64,000 nt of DNA from JASEGV01 sp947085405 (GTDB lineage: Bacteria > Bacteroidota > Ignavibacteria > UBA10030 > BY39), in NCBI GenBank assembly GCA_947085405.1, contig CAMTWO010000024.1:1-64000 (forward strand). The letters are read 5' to 3'. The notes beneath the pieces are model-generated. The model made no database searches. It was not told the DNA's origin and saw only the letters and a program-made list of their open reading frames with translations. Made by a program: the position numbers and the translations under genes. Positions 18,221-26,396 of this stretch are shown here, piece by piece; positions within the stretch are counted from its first letter, which is position 1, and each line of letters opens with the position of its first letter.

Positions 18221-20737
18221 TTGGATATATTGGTAGTTATTTTAATATTGGGAATTTTAACCGGTATTCTTGCTGGGGTATATTTTTTTAAACGTCGAAA
18301 AGTTACGGTTAAACTTTCTACCGACGAATTTAATCTATTAACGAGAAAATATTTTGACAGGTATGAATTACGCTCTTTTCTTGTGCGCGGCGACTTTAAT
18401 ACGACATACGAGGCATTCGACACCGAAAAAAATAAAACAGTATTGATTCGCGTACTTCATAAAAAACTCATCTATAACGACAACGTTGCACAGCAATTTC
18501 AGTTTAAAGCTGAAATGTTAAAATATCTAGCGGAACGTTTCCCCGGAAAACTATTCCTACAAAATATTCGCTTCGGTACCACATACGTTGACGATGAACC
18601 GCGTCCATTCATAGTAACTGATTTGATACACGGCGTTTCATTAGCTGAAGTGCTCGATAAACAAAACCGCCTTTCCCCCAACGACGCAATAAAAATAATC
18701 AACCAAATTGGAAAAGCTATTTCGGCTGCTCATAGCCAGAGAATCTGGATTCGCGATTTAGCGCCCGGAAACATTATCTTAAGTTTAGATGACGGCGGGA
18801 ATTTAGTTGTCACGCTCGCTAACATCGGAGTCCCATTTAAAAATCTTCCTTCCGACGAAGCCGTACAATTCAAGCAAGGTTACTATTCTCCCGAGGACAA
18901 ACGCGGAGAATCAGTTAACGAACAATCCGACGTTTATGCACTAGCTGCTTTGATGTTTAAAATGTTAGAAGGATACGACCTCTCGTTCCGCAACGAAGGT
19001 GAGCCGTGGTCGGGAATTACCTCCGTGCTCGAAAATGCGTTAATGAACGACCCGCACAAACGCCCGTCTTCAGTTGAGAACTTTTTGAAAACAACAAATT
19101 CTATTCTCACTTTTAAATCGAATGTTAAGGATATGCGATGGAGTGTTGTGATTCCACAAATTTTAAAAGGACATACAACAGTAAAGGTAAAATCGTCAGG
19201 ACAAGAAACTATTGCACGAAAAGCCCCCGGGCGAGGTGTTGGTATTCCGATGTCCAAACAGACAAAAGAAAAAGTTTCTCATTCTTTACTAACCGGATTA
19301 GCAACGGCAATTATTTTTTGGTTTGGTAAAAAAATTGAATCTGTGCTTTCGAGTCCCAAAAAAGCAATAAGAGTAGCTACAATTAGTATAGTAGCATTAG
19401 CAGTTGGATTGTGGTATTTTGTTTTTTCTCCCGATAAAACTACAATTTCAGTTTTTACCGAACCGCCGGGAGCCGTTGTTACGGTAAACGATGCACCAAG
19501 TGGAAAAAACACACCTCTTGAAAACTTCACTGTCGATGTTGGTAAATTATCAATAAAAGTTCACAAAAAAGATTTCTTCGCAGCCGAAACTTCTATCGTT
19601 ACCAGCGAAGGACAGCATACAGAGTTGAATTTTAACCTAAAACCATCCGGGACATTATCGATTTCTGTAATGCCTCCCGACGCGATTGTAGTAGTAAATA
19701 AAGATACGATTCCACCTTTCCAACTTGGGAGTGTTGAACGGTCGGTTGGTAAGCATCGGATTACTGTGTTGCATTCCGTTTACGGCGAGAAGTCCGAAGA
19801 TGTAGATTTAAAACAGGGAGAAAATAAAAATCTTCGATATAATCTCGCACCCACAGGTGGGGCTGCTCTGGTGGAAAGGTTGATAATTAATTCTGAACCT
19901 TCAGGAGCTTCGGTATTTATCGGCGAAATGGAGATCGGAAAAACTCCATACAGAGATAGTCTTATTCAACCGGGTTATCACAAAATTAAAATCGTTGTCG
20001 GACCTGACTTTGAAGATTACGAACAGGTCGTTAGAATTATTGGAAATAAACCTGTAACAATCGAAGCTAAATTATCCCCCGCCGGATTTATTAATATATC
20101 TTCACAACCGGGCGGTGTTCCGGTATTTATGGACGGAAAAGAGATTGGAGTTACACCGGTAACAAACCAGAAGGTTGCATCGGGCAGACATAGATTTAAA
20201 ATGCAAAAGGATGGATTTAAAGATTTCGACACGACAGTAAACATATCGCAAAAACAATCTTACACTATAAGTAAAAATTTAGTCCCGATGATCGGTAAGC
20301 TGAAACTGCGTGCAAAACCTTACGGCTCAATTTATATAGACGACCAACTGAAAAAATCGGATACTGATACTCCGTTTAATATTGAAGTTCCATCCGGAAC
20401 GCGTAAAATAAAAATTACACACCCGAAATACGGAACTTGGGAAAAATCAGTAAATATTAAAACTGAAGAATCGCTCGAAATTTTAGTCGATTTTGATAAA
20501 ATCTATACTCTAACGATTACTGCTTTTGACGATGCCGGAAGCCCACTCCGTGCCGAAATATTTGTAGATGATAAATCGGAGGGTAAACAAACGCCATCGC
20601 AAATTAAAGTTCGGAGCGGATTGCATAAAATTGAAGTCCGTTTGGATGGTTACACGCTATTAGATGGGGCGAAAACTATTAACTTTGAAAAGGATTTTGA
20701 TCAGCCATTAAAATTCACACTCAAAAAAGGAAAATAG
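18221..20737 (+). CDS. Membrane pseudokinase with six PEGA repeats
   Basis: Protein of 838 residues; the only early start is TTG at 18221. An N-terminal transmembrane helix (4-24) precedes a protein kinase-like domain (about 47-325), then a second hydrophobic helix (about 383-400), then six PEGA repeats (about 405-838; repeats contain PxGAxVxxxxxxxGxTP turns, such as EPSGASVFIGEMEIGKTPYR). The kinase core is damaged: the VAIK lysine is Arg77, the HRDLKPxN loop reads IRDLAPGN (177-184), the DFG aspartate position reads NIG (201-203), and the glycine loop is not intact. I infer a pseudokinase with a cytoplasmic core and periplasmic PEGA domains. Its place at the end of the injection locus suggests an anchor or regulator comparable with the PpkA-type kinases of some T6SS. 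Confidence 0.8.
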   Translation: MDILVVILILGILTGILAGVYFFKRRKVTVKLSTDEFNLLTRKYFDRYELRSFLVRGDFNTTYEAFDTEKNKTVLIRVLHKKLIYNDNVAQQFQFKAEMLKYLAERFPGKLFLQNIRFGTTYVDDEPRPFIVTDLIHGVSLAEVLDKQNRLSPNDAIKIINQIGKAISAAHSQRIWIRDLAPGNIILSLDDGGNLVVTLANIGVPFKNLPSDEAVQFKQGYYSPEDKRGESVNEQSDVYALAALMFKMLEGYDLSFRNEGEPWSGITSVLENALMNDPHKRPSSVENFLKTTNSILTFKSNVKDMRWSVVIPQILKGHTTVKVKSSGQETIARKAPGRGVGIPMSKQTKEKVSHSLLTGLATAIIFWFGKKIESVLSSPKKAIRVATISIVALAVGLWYFVFSPDKTTISVFTEPPGAVVTVNDAPSGKNTPLENFTVDVGKLSIKVHKKDFFAAETSIVTSEGQHTELNFNLKPSGTLSISVMPPDAIVVVNKDTIPPFQLGSVERSVGKHRITVLHSVYGEKSEDVDLKQGENKNLRYNLAPTGGAALVERLIINSEPSGASVFIGEMEIGKTPYRDSLIQPGYHKIKIVVGPDFEDYEQVVRIIGNKPVTIEAKLSPAGFINISSQPGGVPVFMDGKEIGVTPVTNQKVASGRHRFKMQKDGFKDFDTTVNISQKQSYTISKNLVPMIGKLKLRAKPYGSIYIDDQLKKSDTDTPFNIEVPSGTRKIKITHPKYGTWEKSVNIKTEESLEILVDFDKIYTLTITAFDDAGSPLRAEIFVDDKSEGKQTPSQIKVRSGLHKIEVRLDGYTLLDGAKTINFEKDFDQPLKFTLKKGK

Positions 20738-20754
20738 ATAAATTAAAGAAACCG

Positions 20755-20848
20755 CTGAAAAATCTTTCTACCTTTTAACCGTTTCATTTATCCGCCTCTC
20801 CGAAGGAGTCCATTGGACTGGCGGGACGGTTTATAAACAATTTTTCAG
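20755..20848. repeat. Nested palindromic element downstream of the pseudokinase gene
   Basis: Outer arms CTGAAAAAT (20755-20763) and ATTTTTCAG (20840-20848) enclose AACCGT/ACGGTT (20777-20782, 20826-20831), then TCCGCC/GGCGGGA (20791-20796, 20820-20826) and two inner hairpins CTCC-GAA-GGAG and AGTCCA-T-TGGACT. This roughly 95-bp MITE-like stem fills most of the gap before the next gene and may end the injection operon's transcript. It has no coding capacity. Confidence 0.7.
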
Positions 20849-20904
20849 AAGTGTTTAATATAAAAAGATGAAGCTAATTCACAAAAACCAAAATTGGAGG
20901 ATGT

Positions 20905-21468
20905 ATGATAGGTAAGTTGTTGTACAAGTATCGAAATGTTGCTGCCGTAATAATTGGAGTTATTATATTTGGGTTTTTCCTGCCCACTCTCGCTCCTATT
21001 ATGGCACAAACGCAGAATGTCTGCGATGAAAAAATAAAGCAAGCCGAACAAAAGTTCTACGATGGACTGTTCGACGATGCGATAGCGCTTTTAAACAATT
21101 GTTTAAAAGAGAGCAGCGTTACTAAGCAAGAACGAGCACGAGCTCACGAATTGCTTGCAAAAGTATATCTTGGAAAAGACTATCAGGAACAAGCTGAAAA
21201 TGCTATAAGAAAGCTATTAGAGTTGGTTCCCACCTATGCACCTAACCCTGATAAAGATACACCGACTTATGTAGCTTTAGTAGAAAAAATCAGAAGTCAA
21301 CAGCCAGAAGAACCTCAAGCTACTGATGAACAAAAAAATGATAAAGCGTGGTACGAGAATACCTGGGTTATAGTAGGTGCCGGTGTTGCTGTGGTTGGGG
21401 CTGTAGTTGCAGTACTTCTGCTGACAAAAGAGGAGAAGAAACAGCCACCAACCGTATATCCGGATTAA
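20905..21468 (+). CDS. Membrane TPR-like protein, copy 1
   Basis: Protein of 187 residues, with TTGGAGG upstream. A signal peptide or TM segment at about 12-36 is followed by a helical TPR-like region (about 40-110, with AEQKFYDGLFDDAIALLNNC and HELLAKVYLGKDYQEQAENA). After a Pro/Glu-rich linker comes a C-terminal transmembrane helix (about 152-172), preceded by ENTW and followed by KEEKK. A paralogue with the same layout lies 1.4 kb downstream (22908-23483), on the other side of a lipoprotein gene. TPR proteins mediate protein contacts; a partner cannot be named. It follows the PEGA pseudokinase across a palindromic spacer. Confidence 0.7.
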   Translation: MIGKLLYKYRNVAAVIIGVIIFGFFLPTLAPIMAQTQNVCDEKIKQAEQKFYDGLFDDAIALLNNCLKESSVTKQERARAHELLAKVYLGKDYQEQAENAIRKLLELVPTYAPNPDKDTPTYVALVEKIRSQQPEEPQATDEQKNDKAWYENTWVIVGAGVAVVGAVVAVLLLTKEEKKQPPTVYPD

Positions 21469-21552
21469 AATATTCTGATTTTATTTGAAAGAAAAAAAAG
21501 TTAGTATGGAAATTAATTATCAATATGAAAACATTATATGTGGAGAATACTT

Positions 21553-22821
21553 ATGAAAAATATATTTATTATTATAATTGCAACTTTGTTGCTTGGTCTT
21601 ATGTTTTTTGGATGCAAAAAAGATGAAGGAGCTCTCGGACCGATCACGGTAAGTGGTTTTGTCAAAGATTTTTTTGGATTACCAGTGAGCGGAGCTGCTG
21701 TAATCATTCCTGGGAAGTCTGCTGTAACTACTAGCGCCGCCGGAACTTTCTCAATTCCAAACGTTACTGTTCCGTACGATATATCTGTGGTAATAAGTGC
21801 GGGAAACGTTGCGATGATATATCAGGGCTTGAATCGCCCCGACCCCAAACTTCTCTATCTTTCTTTCCCGTCTATATCGAGAAATGCAACAATCACCGGT
21901 ACAGCACCCGCCGCGTCTGGAAAAACGACTAAAATTTATTTTGTAAGTGGCGCTAATTTTTCCTCGGTTACTGCCGACCCAACAACTGGAGCTTACTCCT
22001 TTAATGCCTATTGGTATGATACTTCCAATACCGCAAATGGAAAACTATACTTATTAAGGTATTCTACTGACATTGCGGGGACTCCAACCATCTTCGACGG
22101 ATATGCTTCAAAATCGCTTACAGTTCAAAACGGTGCAAGCTATACAAATCAAAATTTCTCAACTGCTGACGTTATTGACCCACCAGATGTAACGATCACT
22201 GGCGTTGTAAATACTCCAGCAGGTTATTCGCTTTCAAATCGGCGTCTGTACATTATATTCGATAATGCCAAAATTAGTTTAAGGAGTGAGCTTACCCCAA
22301 TCGTCTCGAATAATTTTACATTTGCTGTTCCCAATATATCGGGTGTTCAATTCGGAATCCGGGCAGATGCGTCGATGAGCAGCACACCCAACACGGTAGG
22401 TACTTCTTTCACTAAATTAGGAATAAACGCCGGGTCAACGAACGTAAATGTTACGTTGGAGTCCTCGCCACGGTTGGCACTACCTCCTCATAATGCTGCA
22501 AATATAGATTATAATTCAGAGTTTACATGGAGTCAAGGTACGGGCGACGGTGTAAATCTTGTTCAAATTTATTCTTCAGCTACTAACAGCCCCAGATATT
22601 ATATCTTCACAAGGGCGTCGAATTTAAAAATACCCGATTTTTCGGTACACGGATTAGGGTTACCAGCAAATACGTCTTATTCTTGGAGAGTTTATCGGTA
22701 CTTACCAATTCCTTCTACTGATTATGCCGCATCAAATACATTTGTAAAGTGGTTGCGAGAAATGACTTCCGATTTAGGTTATACATATTCCGAAACATTT
22801 AATTTTACAACTAAGCCATAA
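21553..22821 (+). CDS. Lipoprotein with carboxypeptidase-regulatory-like domain
   Basis: Protein of 422 residues from ATG 21553 (GGAG at 21542-21545; the in-frame ATG at 21538 is upstream of that site). The signal sequence ends in a lipobox LMFFGC. Residues about 28-110 form a carboxypeptidase-D regulatory-like beta domain (GFVKDFFGLPVSGAAVIIPG), and further beta-rich repeats follow (for example GVVNTPAGYSLSNRRLYIIF), ending in a FNIII-like tail with YSWRVYRYL. It lies between the two TPR paralogues. Location is predicted at the outer or inner membrane surface; no enzyme activity is evident. Confidence 0.75.
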   Translation: MKNIFIIIIATLLLGLMFFGCKKDEGALGPITVSGFVKDFFGLPVSGAAVIIPGKSAVTTSAAGTFSIPNVTVPYDISVVISAGNVAMIYQGLNRPDPKLLYLSFPSISRNATITGTAPAASGKTTKIYFVSGANFSSVTADPTTGAYSFNAYWYDTSNTANGKLYLLRYSTDIAGTPTIFDGYASKSLTVQNGASYTNQNFSTADVIDPPDVTITGVVNTPAGYSLSNRRLYIIFDNAKISLRSELTPIVSNNFTFAVPNISGVQFGIRADASMSSTPNTVGTSFTKLGINAGSTNVNVTLESSPRLALPPHNAANIDYNSEFTWSQGTGDGVNLVQIYSSATNSPRYYIFTRASNLKIPDFSVHGLGLPANTSYSWRVYRYLPIPSTDYAASNTFVKWLREMTSDLGYTYSETFNFTTKP

Positions 22822-22907
22822 AATATTAATTTTATAAATAAACAAATCTATGGATAGATTAGAGGTAAACAATTAACTAATTAATAAAAACATTTGGAGG
22901 ACGAATT

Positions 22908-23483
22908 ATGTTTAAACGATTTCTTTTTAATCGTGGCGGTCCATTAGTAATTATTATTTGGACAATAATTATCGCTCTGTTGTTTCAACCCCTTACCGGA
23001 GCTTATGCTCAGGTAAAGGGAGTATGTGAGGAGAGGTTGAAAGAAGCAGAGAAAAAATTTTATGACGGTCTTTTTGACGACGCAATAACCTTGCTGAATC
23101 AATGTCTTAAAGAACCAAATCTTGCTCAACAGGAGAGGGCAAAAACACACGAGCTTTTAGCTAAAGTTTACTTAGGTAAAGATTATCTTGACCAGGCGGA
23201 GAATGCACTTAAAAAATTACTTGAGTTAGTTCCCACTTATACAGCTAATCCAGAAAGGGATACGCCAACATTTGTTGCCTTAGTCGATAAAGTAAAAGCT
23301 GAGCAACCTAAAGAACCTGAACCCGCAGAGAAAAAAGAAGAACCAGGCGCTTGGTACACAAACACATGGGTGTTGGTTGGTACCGGCGTAGCAGTTGCCG
23401 GTGGAGTTGCTCTGTTACTTCTTTCCGGTAAAAAAGAAGCAGAGACAGTAAATCCACTTCCTGCTCCACCAGGTTTGCCCTGA
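22908..23483 (+). CDS. Membrane TPR-like protein, copy 2
   Basis: Protein of 191 residues, paralogous to 20905-21468 over its whole length: signal or TM segment, a near-identical TPR-like core (AEKKFYDGLFDDAITLLNQC, HELLAKVYLGKDYLDQAENA), a charged linker, and a C-terminal TM helix with TNTWVLVGTGVAVAGG. The core is much better conserved than the linker, so the shared TPR surface is likely the functional part. It has a strong TTTGGAGGA ribosome site. A role in stabilising an envelope complex is an inference. Confidence 0.7.
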   Translation: MFKRFLFNRGGPLVIIIWTIIIALLFQPLTGAYAQVKGVCEERLKEAEKKFYDGLFDDAITLLNQCLKEPNLAQQERAKTHELLAKVYLGKDYLDQAENALKKLLELVPTYTANPERDTPTFVALVDKVKAEQPKEPEPAEKKEEPGAWYTNTWVLVGTGVAVAGGVALLLLSGKKEAETVNPLPAPPGLP

Positions 23484-23539
23484 ACTATTTTAAAATATTA
23501 AACATGAAATATAAATTAATTTAAAGGAGAAAATTGGTC

Positions 23540-24337
23540 ATGAAAACATTTACTATTATTGTCTTAAGCCTAACCTTAATCACAATTTCTTTCGCACAAG
23601 TACCGCAACTTGTTAATTACCAAGGTAAACTTGATTCTGCTGGTGTGCCTTTAAGCGGGACAAGAAATCTAACTTTTAAAATTTATGATGCCGCGACCGC
23701 CGGTTCTACACTCTGGACCGAGTTGCAGGCAAATGTAGCAATTGCAAACGGAATATTTAATGTGCTATTAGGAAGTGTTACACCCTTTACTGGGGGTGTC
23801 TTCGGTGGAACAGGTGAGCGTTATTTAGGAGTTACGGTAGGGACAGGAACTGAAATGGCACCTCGATATCGCATTACCAGTACAGCATTTTCAATTCGCG
23901 CCGCGAGTGCAGATTATGTATTATTTCAAAAGAATCCTATTTTAACCAGTCAAGCTACAACTCCATCGATCCTTTCTCTAACTACAACAGCTCAAACAGC
24001 AAGGACTTTGGCATTTACTGCACCGATGGCTGGGAAGATATTAGTAACAGCAAGCGGATTTTTAGAGATGGTTCTTTCGGTTAGCACTCCAACTTATGCA
24101 ACTGTAAACCTTACAAACATTTCTACACCAACAGCTGTTTATGGGGATGGTATCATTGTATTACGTACTCCAAACACACTACCTGCTGGTTCTTATTTTA
24201 CTATTCCTTGGTCAGTAACTCGTGTATTCACTGTTACAGGAAGCGGGTCAGTATATGTACACGGTAAAATTGAATCTAGCTCTAATTCTGGAAGTTTATA
24301 CGTATCAAGTATGTCTGTTCTATTTGTTCCAGATTGA
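23540..24337 (+). CDS. Secreted beta-rich protein of the NYQGKLxxAG type
   Basis: Protein of 265 residues from ATG 23540 (AAAGGAGA upstream; an upstream TTG at 23534 is unlikely). A signal peptide ends at SFAQ. Next comes the frequent exported block NYQGKLDSAGVPLSGTRNLT, then FKIYDAATAGSTLWTELQ, the NGIFNVLLG strand and ERYLGVTVG with ELAPRYR-like APRYRITS. This block opens many exported proteins of this lineage. The C-terminal half (about 145-265) is a separate beta domain. No type IX sorting domain is present. Confidence 0.75.
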   Translation: MKTFTIIVLSLTLITISFAQVPQLVNYQGKLDSAGVPLSGTRNLTFKIYDAATAGSTLWTELQANVAIANGIFNVLLGSVTPFTGGVFGGTGERYLGVTVGTGTEMAPRYRITSTAFSIRAASADYVLFQKNPILTSQATTPSILSLTTTAQTARTLAFTAPMAGKILVTASGFLEMVLSVSTPTYATVNLTNISTPTAVYGDGIIVLRTPNTLPAGSYFTIPWSVTRVFTVTGSGSVYVHGKIESSSNSGSLYVSSMSVLFVPD

Positions 24338-24434
24338 TATTTTTTAATGACTCACTAATATTCAATAAATACAAGAATAACTATATGAATGATCTTGAAA
24401 TTAATAATATAAAAATAGATTGGAGGGTGATATT

Positions 24435-26330
24435 ATGAAATATAAATATAAAATAATACTCGGACTTATATTAGTCTGTATTAGTTATAAATCGTTTTCA
24501 CAAACGCAATTATCGACATCAACACAAAGTAACGCTGGCGGTGTTTCTTCAAGTGGAGCTTTTACACTAACATCCACTTTCGGCCAACCATCACCTATCG
24601 GTATCGGTGTAAGCGGACAAATTAATTCTTCAAGCGGCTACATTTATCAAGCTACATTAGATGCTACTGCACCGACTATCTCATTAGCTTCTATATCTCC
24701 TCCGGTAGCTGCTCAGCAGGTTACAGTCGTATTTACAGTAACTGATTTATCCGGCGTGGCAAATGCAACGTTGTTCTATCGGCGGGGCGGCGATCAAACA
24801 TTCACACCACTCACATTAACTAAAACAGTTAATAACTTTGATGGCGTTATTCCAGCAAGCTCCGTTACCTCTCGCGGTTTAGAATTTTATGTTACCGCTG
24901 CAGATGTTTATAATAACATTGCACGTTTTCCGGTTAGCAATATTTATTCTGCACAAGTTGCTGTTTTAGGTGGAGTTACAAAACCAACAGCTCAACCTGC
25001 CGGCAGCGAACAAAATGCATATCGGCTGATTTCCCTACCAATAAGTGCAACTAATAAAACTCCCAACGCAGTATTGGAAGACGATTTAGGCGGCTACAAT
25101 AATACCAAATGGCGGTTTTTTGAATTGAAGGATGGAAAATTACCTTACGTTGAGTTTGGAAATACATCGCAAATGCTTCCGGGAAAATCTTTCTGGCTGA
25201 TTGTAAAGGAAGCTGGCAAGGTTATAAATACCGGTGCGGGTACTTCAAATTTCACACATAGAACTTATCCCATTCAGTTAGATACAGGTTGGACGTTCAT
25301 CGGAAATCCATTTGACTTTGATATTCCGCTTGGTAATTTAGTTCGGAAAAGTGGCAGTGCTTTGGACCTGCGTAGTTACTTTGGAAGCTGGTCAAATTAT
25401 AGCAGTGCATTAATTCCGTTTGAGGGATATGCTGTCTCTAATTTATCGGGTTCGGTGGATACTCTTTTTGTAAATCCTAATATAGGTGTCCCCATACCAT
25501 TAAAACAAGATGCCGAAAAATCAGAAGATGTTATCTGGAAAATAAAAATATTAGCAGAATGTAAAGACGCTAAAGATGATGATAATGAAATAGTTATATC
25601 TCAGTCGGCAAAGGTTGATTATGATGAGTTAGACAAACCCGAACCGCCCGTAATCGGCGAATTTGTGTCTGTCTATTTTCCTCGCTCGAACTGGGGAAAG
25701 ATATTGGATAAATTCTGCGTTGATGCCCGACCGAATCCTGCGGATGGGGCGGACTGGGAATTCGAAGTTCTCAGTAATATCGAAGATAAAATTGATTTGA
25801 AATTTGATGGATTGGAAAATATACCGCTTGAAACCGAAGTTGTGTTGATAGATAAGCTGATAAAATCGACTCAAGATTTGAAACAATCGGATAAATACTC
25901 TTTTACGAATATATCCAAAACTAATCCACGAAAGATGAACATATTAGTTGGAAGTCAATCATTTATTCAAAATAAACTAACAGAAATTGGGGCGATACCA
26001 TCTGAATTCGAGCTATCCCAAAATTTCCCCAACCCGTTTAATCCTACTACTGTTATCCGATATGGCTTGCCTAATGCTGCTCACGTAACTATCAAAATTT
26101 ATGATCTACTCGGACAAGAAATTATAACACTTGTGGATGAAGCACAAGAGAAGGGTTATCGTTCGGTTGAGTGGAATGGAAAAAATAGTTTGGGTACTGA
26201 TATCGCCAGCGGATTATCCTCCAAAGGCGGATACGCCTCTGGCGTATATTTCTACAGGATTGAAGCATCTGATATACAAAATCCGGGTAATAAATTTGTA
26301 CAAGTGAAAAGGATGCTCCTCCTACGCTGA
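24435..26330 (+). CDS. Exported beta-rich protein with type IX sorting domain
   Basis: Protein of 631 residues from ATG 24435 (GGAGGG at 24422-24427). A signal peptide ends near SFSQ. Residues about 75-165 include a fibronectin-like strand set (VTVVFTVTDLSGVANATLFY). Residues about 195-310 contain a module similar in style to GWN/GYW modules elsewhere in the window (RLISLPISA, GKSFWLIVKE, TGWTFIGNPF). The C-terminal sorting domain runs from SQNFPNPFNPTTVIRYGLPN to KRMLLLR. Inside that domain a 30-base palindromic insertion adds about ten residues (LSSKGGYASG) before GVYFYRI. Predicted to be secreted or surface-attached through type IX secretion. Confidence 0.85.
   Translation: MKYKYKIILGLILVCISYKSFSQTQLSTSTQSNAGGVSSSGAFTLTSTFGQPSPIGIGVSGQINSSSGYIYQATLDATAPTISLASISPPVAAQQVTVVFTVTDLSGVANATLFYRRGGDQTFTPLTLTKTVNNFDGVIPASSVTSRGLEFYVTAADVYNNIARFPVSNIYSAQVAVLGGVTKPTAQPAGSEQNAYRLISLPISATNKTPNAVLEDDLGGYNNTKWRFFELKDGKLPYVEFGNTSQMLPGKSFWLIVKEAGKVINTGAGTSNFTHRTYPIQLDTGWTFIGNPFDFDIPLGNLVRKSGSALDLRSYFGSWSNYSSALIPFEGYAVSNLSGSVDTLFVNPNIGVPIPLKQDAEKSEDVIWKIKILAECKDAKDDDNEIVISQSAKVDYDELDKPEPPVIGEFVSVYFPRSNWGKILDKFCVDARPNPADGADWEFEVLSNIEDKIDLKFDGLENIPLETEVVLIDKLIKSTQDLKQSDKYSFTNISKTNPRKMNILVGSQSFIQNKLTEIGAIPSEFELSQNFPNPFNPTTVIRYGLPNAAHVTIKIYDLLGQEIITLVDEAQEKGYRSVEWNGKNSLGTDIASGLSSKGGYASGVYFYRIEASDIQNPGNKFVQVKRMLLLR
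26203..26246. repeat. Palindromic insertion in the sorting domain
   Basis: CGCCAG and CTGGCG arms surround AGGCG-GATA-CGCCT. The insertion keeps the reading frame and places about ten extra residues between the conserved ASG and GVYFYRI strands. Related GC-rich palindromes occur just downstream (26335-26370) and elsewhere. Confidence 0.5.
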
Positions 26331-26334
26331 CTTG

Positions 26335-26370
26335 CCCGCCGAAGCGTTCACGCATAGGCGGGAGCTTCGG
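26335..26370. repeat. GC-rich palindrome after the type IX gene
   Basis: CCCGCC (26335-26340) pairs with GGCGGG (26357-26362). An alternative pair is CCGAAGC (26339-26345) with GCTTCGG (26364-26370). It lies in the 66-bp gap before the next gene. There is no T-run, so it is not a simple terminator on either strand. Confidence 0.6.
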
Positions 26371-26396
26371 AGGATAAATGCTGATGAAATAAATTT

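Noticed and set aside
4293..20737. Extracellular contractile system (Afp/PVC type)
   Set aside because: The presence of a ClpV-like ATPase, a two-part TssB/TssC sheath, VgrG of gp27-gp5 fusion type and PAAR points to T6SS-like rather than eCIS; no Afp-like AAA+ or tail-fibre genes are seen.
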